Of a stretch of 64,000 bases of DNA, positions 63,264-64,000 are shown in pieces (positions within the stretch are counted from its first letter, which is position 1; every line of letters starts with the position of its first letter). The DNA comes from Castanea sativa (taxonomy: Eukaryota; Streptophyta; Magnoliopsida; Fagales; Fagaceae): the NCBI RefSeq assembly GCF_040712315.1, contig NC_134013.1, positions 40,635,001 through 40,699,000 of the forward strand, written 5' to 3'. The notes beneath the pieces are model-generated. The model did not search any database. It saw only the letters and a list, made by a program, of their open reading frames with translations, and was not told the origin of the DNA. The translations under genes were made by a program, and so were the position numbers.

Positions 63264-63455
63264 ATGAATAAGTTCTTAAGAGTTAACTGTTATCCAACAA
63301 CTTTTGTGTGTAAATGGCCTTTTATGAAAGCTGATGCTAGGGAACGGTATATAGCTTCACCTCAAGGGAACTTAGTTCGGAAGAATCTTGCTTGTGCTTC
63401 ATACTTCAAACAATTGAGTGTAGGAAATCTATTCCTAAGTGGAATTTTCTTCTAA
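63264..63455 (+). CDS. Small unidentified frame
   Basis: 63 codons from ATG to TAA including TFVCKWPFMKADARERYIAS and LVRKNLACASYFKQLSVGNL. Codon use looks less biased to AT than the flanks and an acceptor-like AAACAG lies just upstream. No family recognised; it may be a gene fragment or chance. Confidence 0.2.
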   Translation: MNKFLRVNCYPTTFVCKWPFMKADARERYIASPQGNLVRKNLACASYFKQLSVGNLFLSGIFF

Positions 63456-64000
63456 GGCATTGATGGATGATTAACCACACTTTGTGGGGGTTCAAATATA
63501 TCTTACACTATTTAAGCAAATTAATGTATGTGCTAACATGCCACTGAGATTAACCCATCTCTGTCGGGTTCTACTTGACCAACTGCAATTTTTCCAGTTC
63601 AATTGAATGATTTCCAATCAAATTTCACTAGGGTTTGCAATATTCTTAATTAGTTGAAAACATGGTTTTACTACCCTATTCTTTATAGCTCTTGATTTGA
63701 GTAGCATTTGCCATAGTCGAAGGCATTTGCACATAGTAGCTTATTGTATATGTGGTGAATTTCACTTAATGCTAGAAATCCATTCACATATTAAGTACTC
63801 CAGTTTGGAGAGACCTCCAGACTTTTCCCCTCACCTGCATAAAAAAGAAAATTGATCTCCACTAATACTAGGTTTATAACTGTCCTTGACATGTCTATTC
63901 TTGACTCTCTTTTATGTCTTCTTTAATAAAGTTATACTATTGAACAACAGGAGTAAAAATATATACCATTCTTCAAACCATGGAATCATATAAAAGTCTT
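63456..64000. other. AT-rich region to the window end, nothing identified
   Basis: No supported feature. Confidence 0.4.

Overview
This window looks like heterochromatic, retrotransposon-dense DNA from a woody dicot. It is AT-rich, carries many nested LTR elements and shows no complete host gene. A Fagaceae-type tree (oak, beech or chestnut) is my guess from remembered repeat families; nothing in the sequence proves it. Every recognisable coding region belongs to a transposable element and nearly all are broken by stops or frameshifts.

The backbone is two related, divergent Ty3/gypsy elements of the Tat type in opposite orientation. Tat-1 (1755-23412, coding on -) lacks its 5' LTR. Tat-2 (42225-60931, coding on +) keeps a 5' LTR and primer-binding site but lacks its 3' LTR. 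Both carry gag, protease, a G-patch-like segment, reverse transcriptase, a retroviral RNase H, a second (archaeal-like) RNase H and integrase. These are followed by about 8 kb that holds two antisense, intron-containing genes and a minisatellite. Antisense gene 1 encodes a plant mobile domain (PMD) protein. Antisense gene 2 encodes a protein resembling the C-terminal part of PMD-family proteins.

Later insertions sit inside these elements. One Ty1/copia family ('copia-X', LTR 1.2-1.4 kb) occurs five times: a fragment at 1446-1754, solo LTRs at 4970-6207, 20108-21437 and 59065-60280, and an internally deleted element at 9947-15015. All five lie in Tat-1 or Tat-2. A Tat-type solo LTR (52330-54587, duplication ATCAT) splits antisense gene 2 of Tat-2.

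Between the two Tat elements, 23413-31466 is a third gypsy element (coding on -). Its protease is split by a 4-kb Ac-like hAT transposon (24819-28811, 8-bp duplication CATAGCAT) carrying a decayed transposase gene. Next is a complete non-autonomous LTR element (31857-36078, duplication CAACG) that carries a foreign gene and a nested hAT MITE in one LTR; the other LTR preserves the empty site. A copia RT/RNase H remnant, two LTR remnants, a MITE and a 1.5-kb hAT deletion derivative (40561-42069) follow.

The left edge (1-1445) is part of a fourth gypsy element. The right 3 kb (61065-64000) is AT-rich; it holds only weak candidate exons of an unidentified gene.
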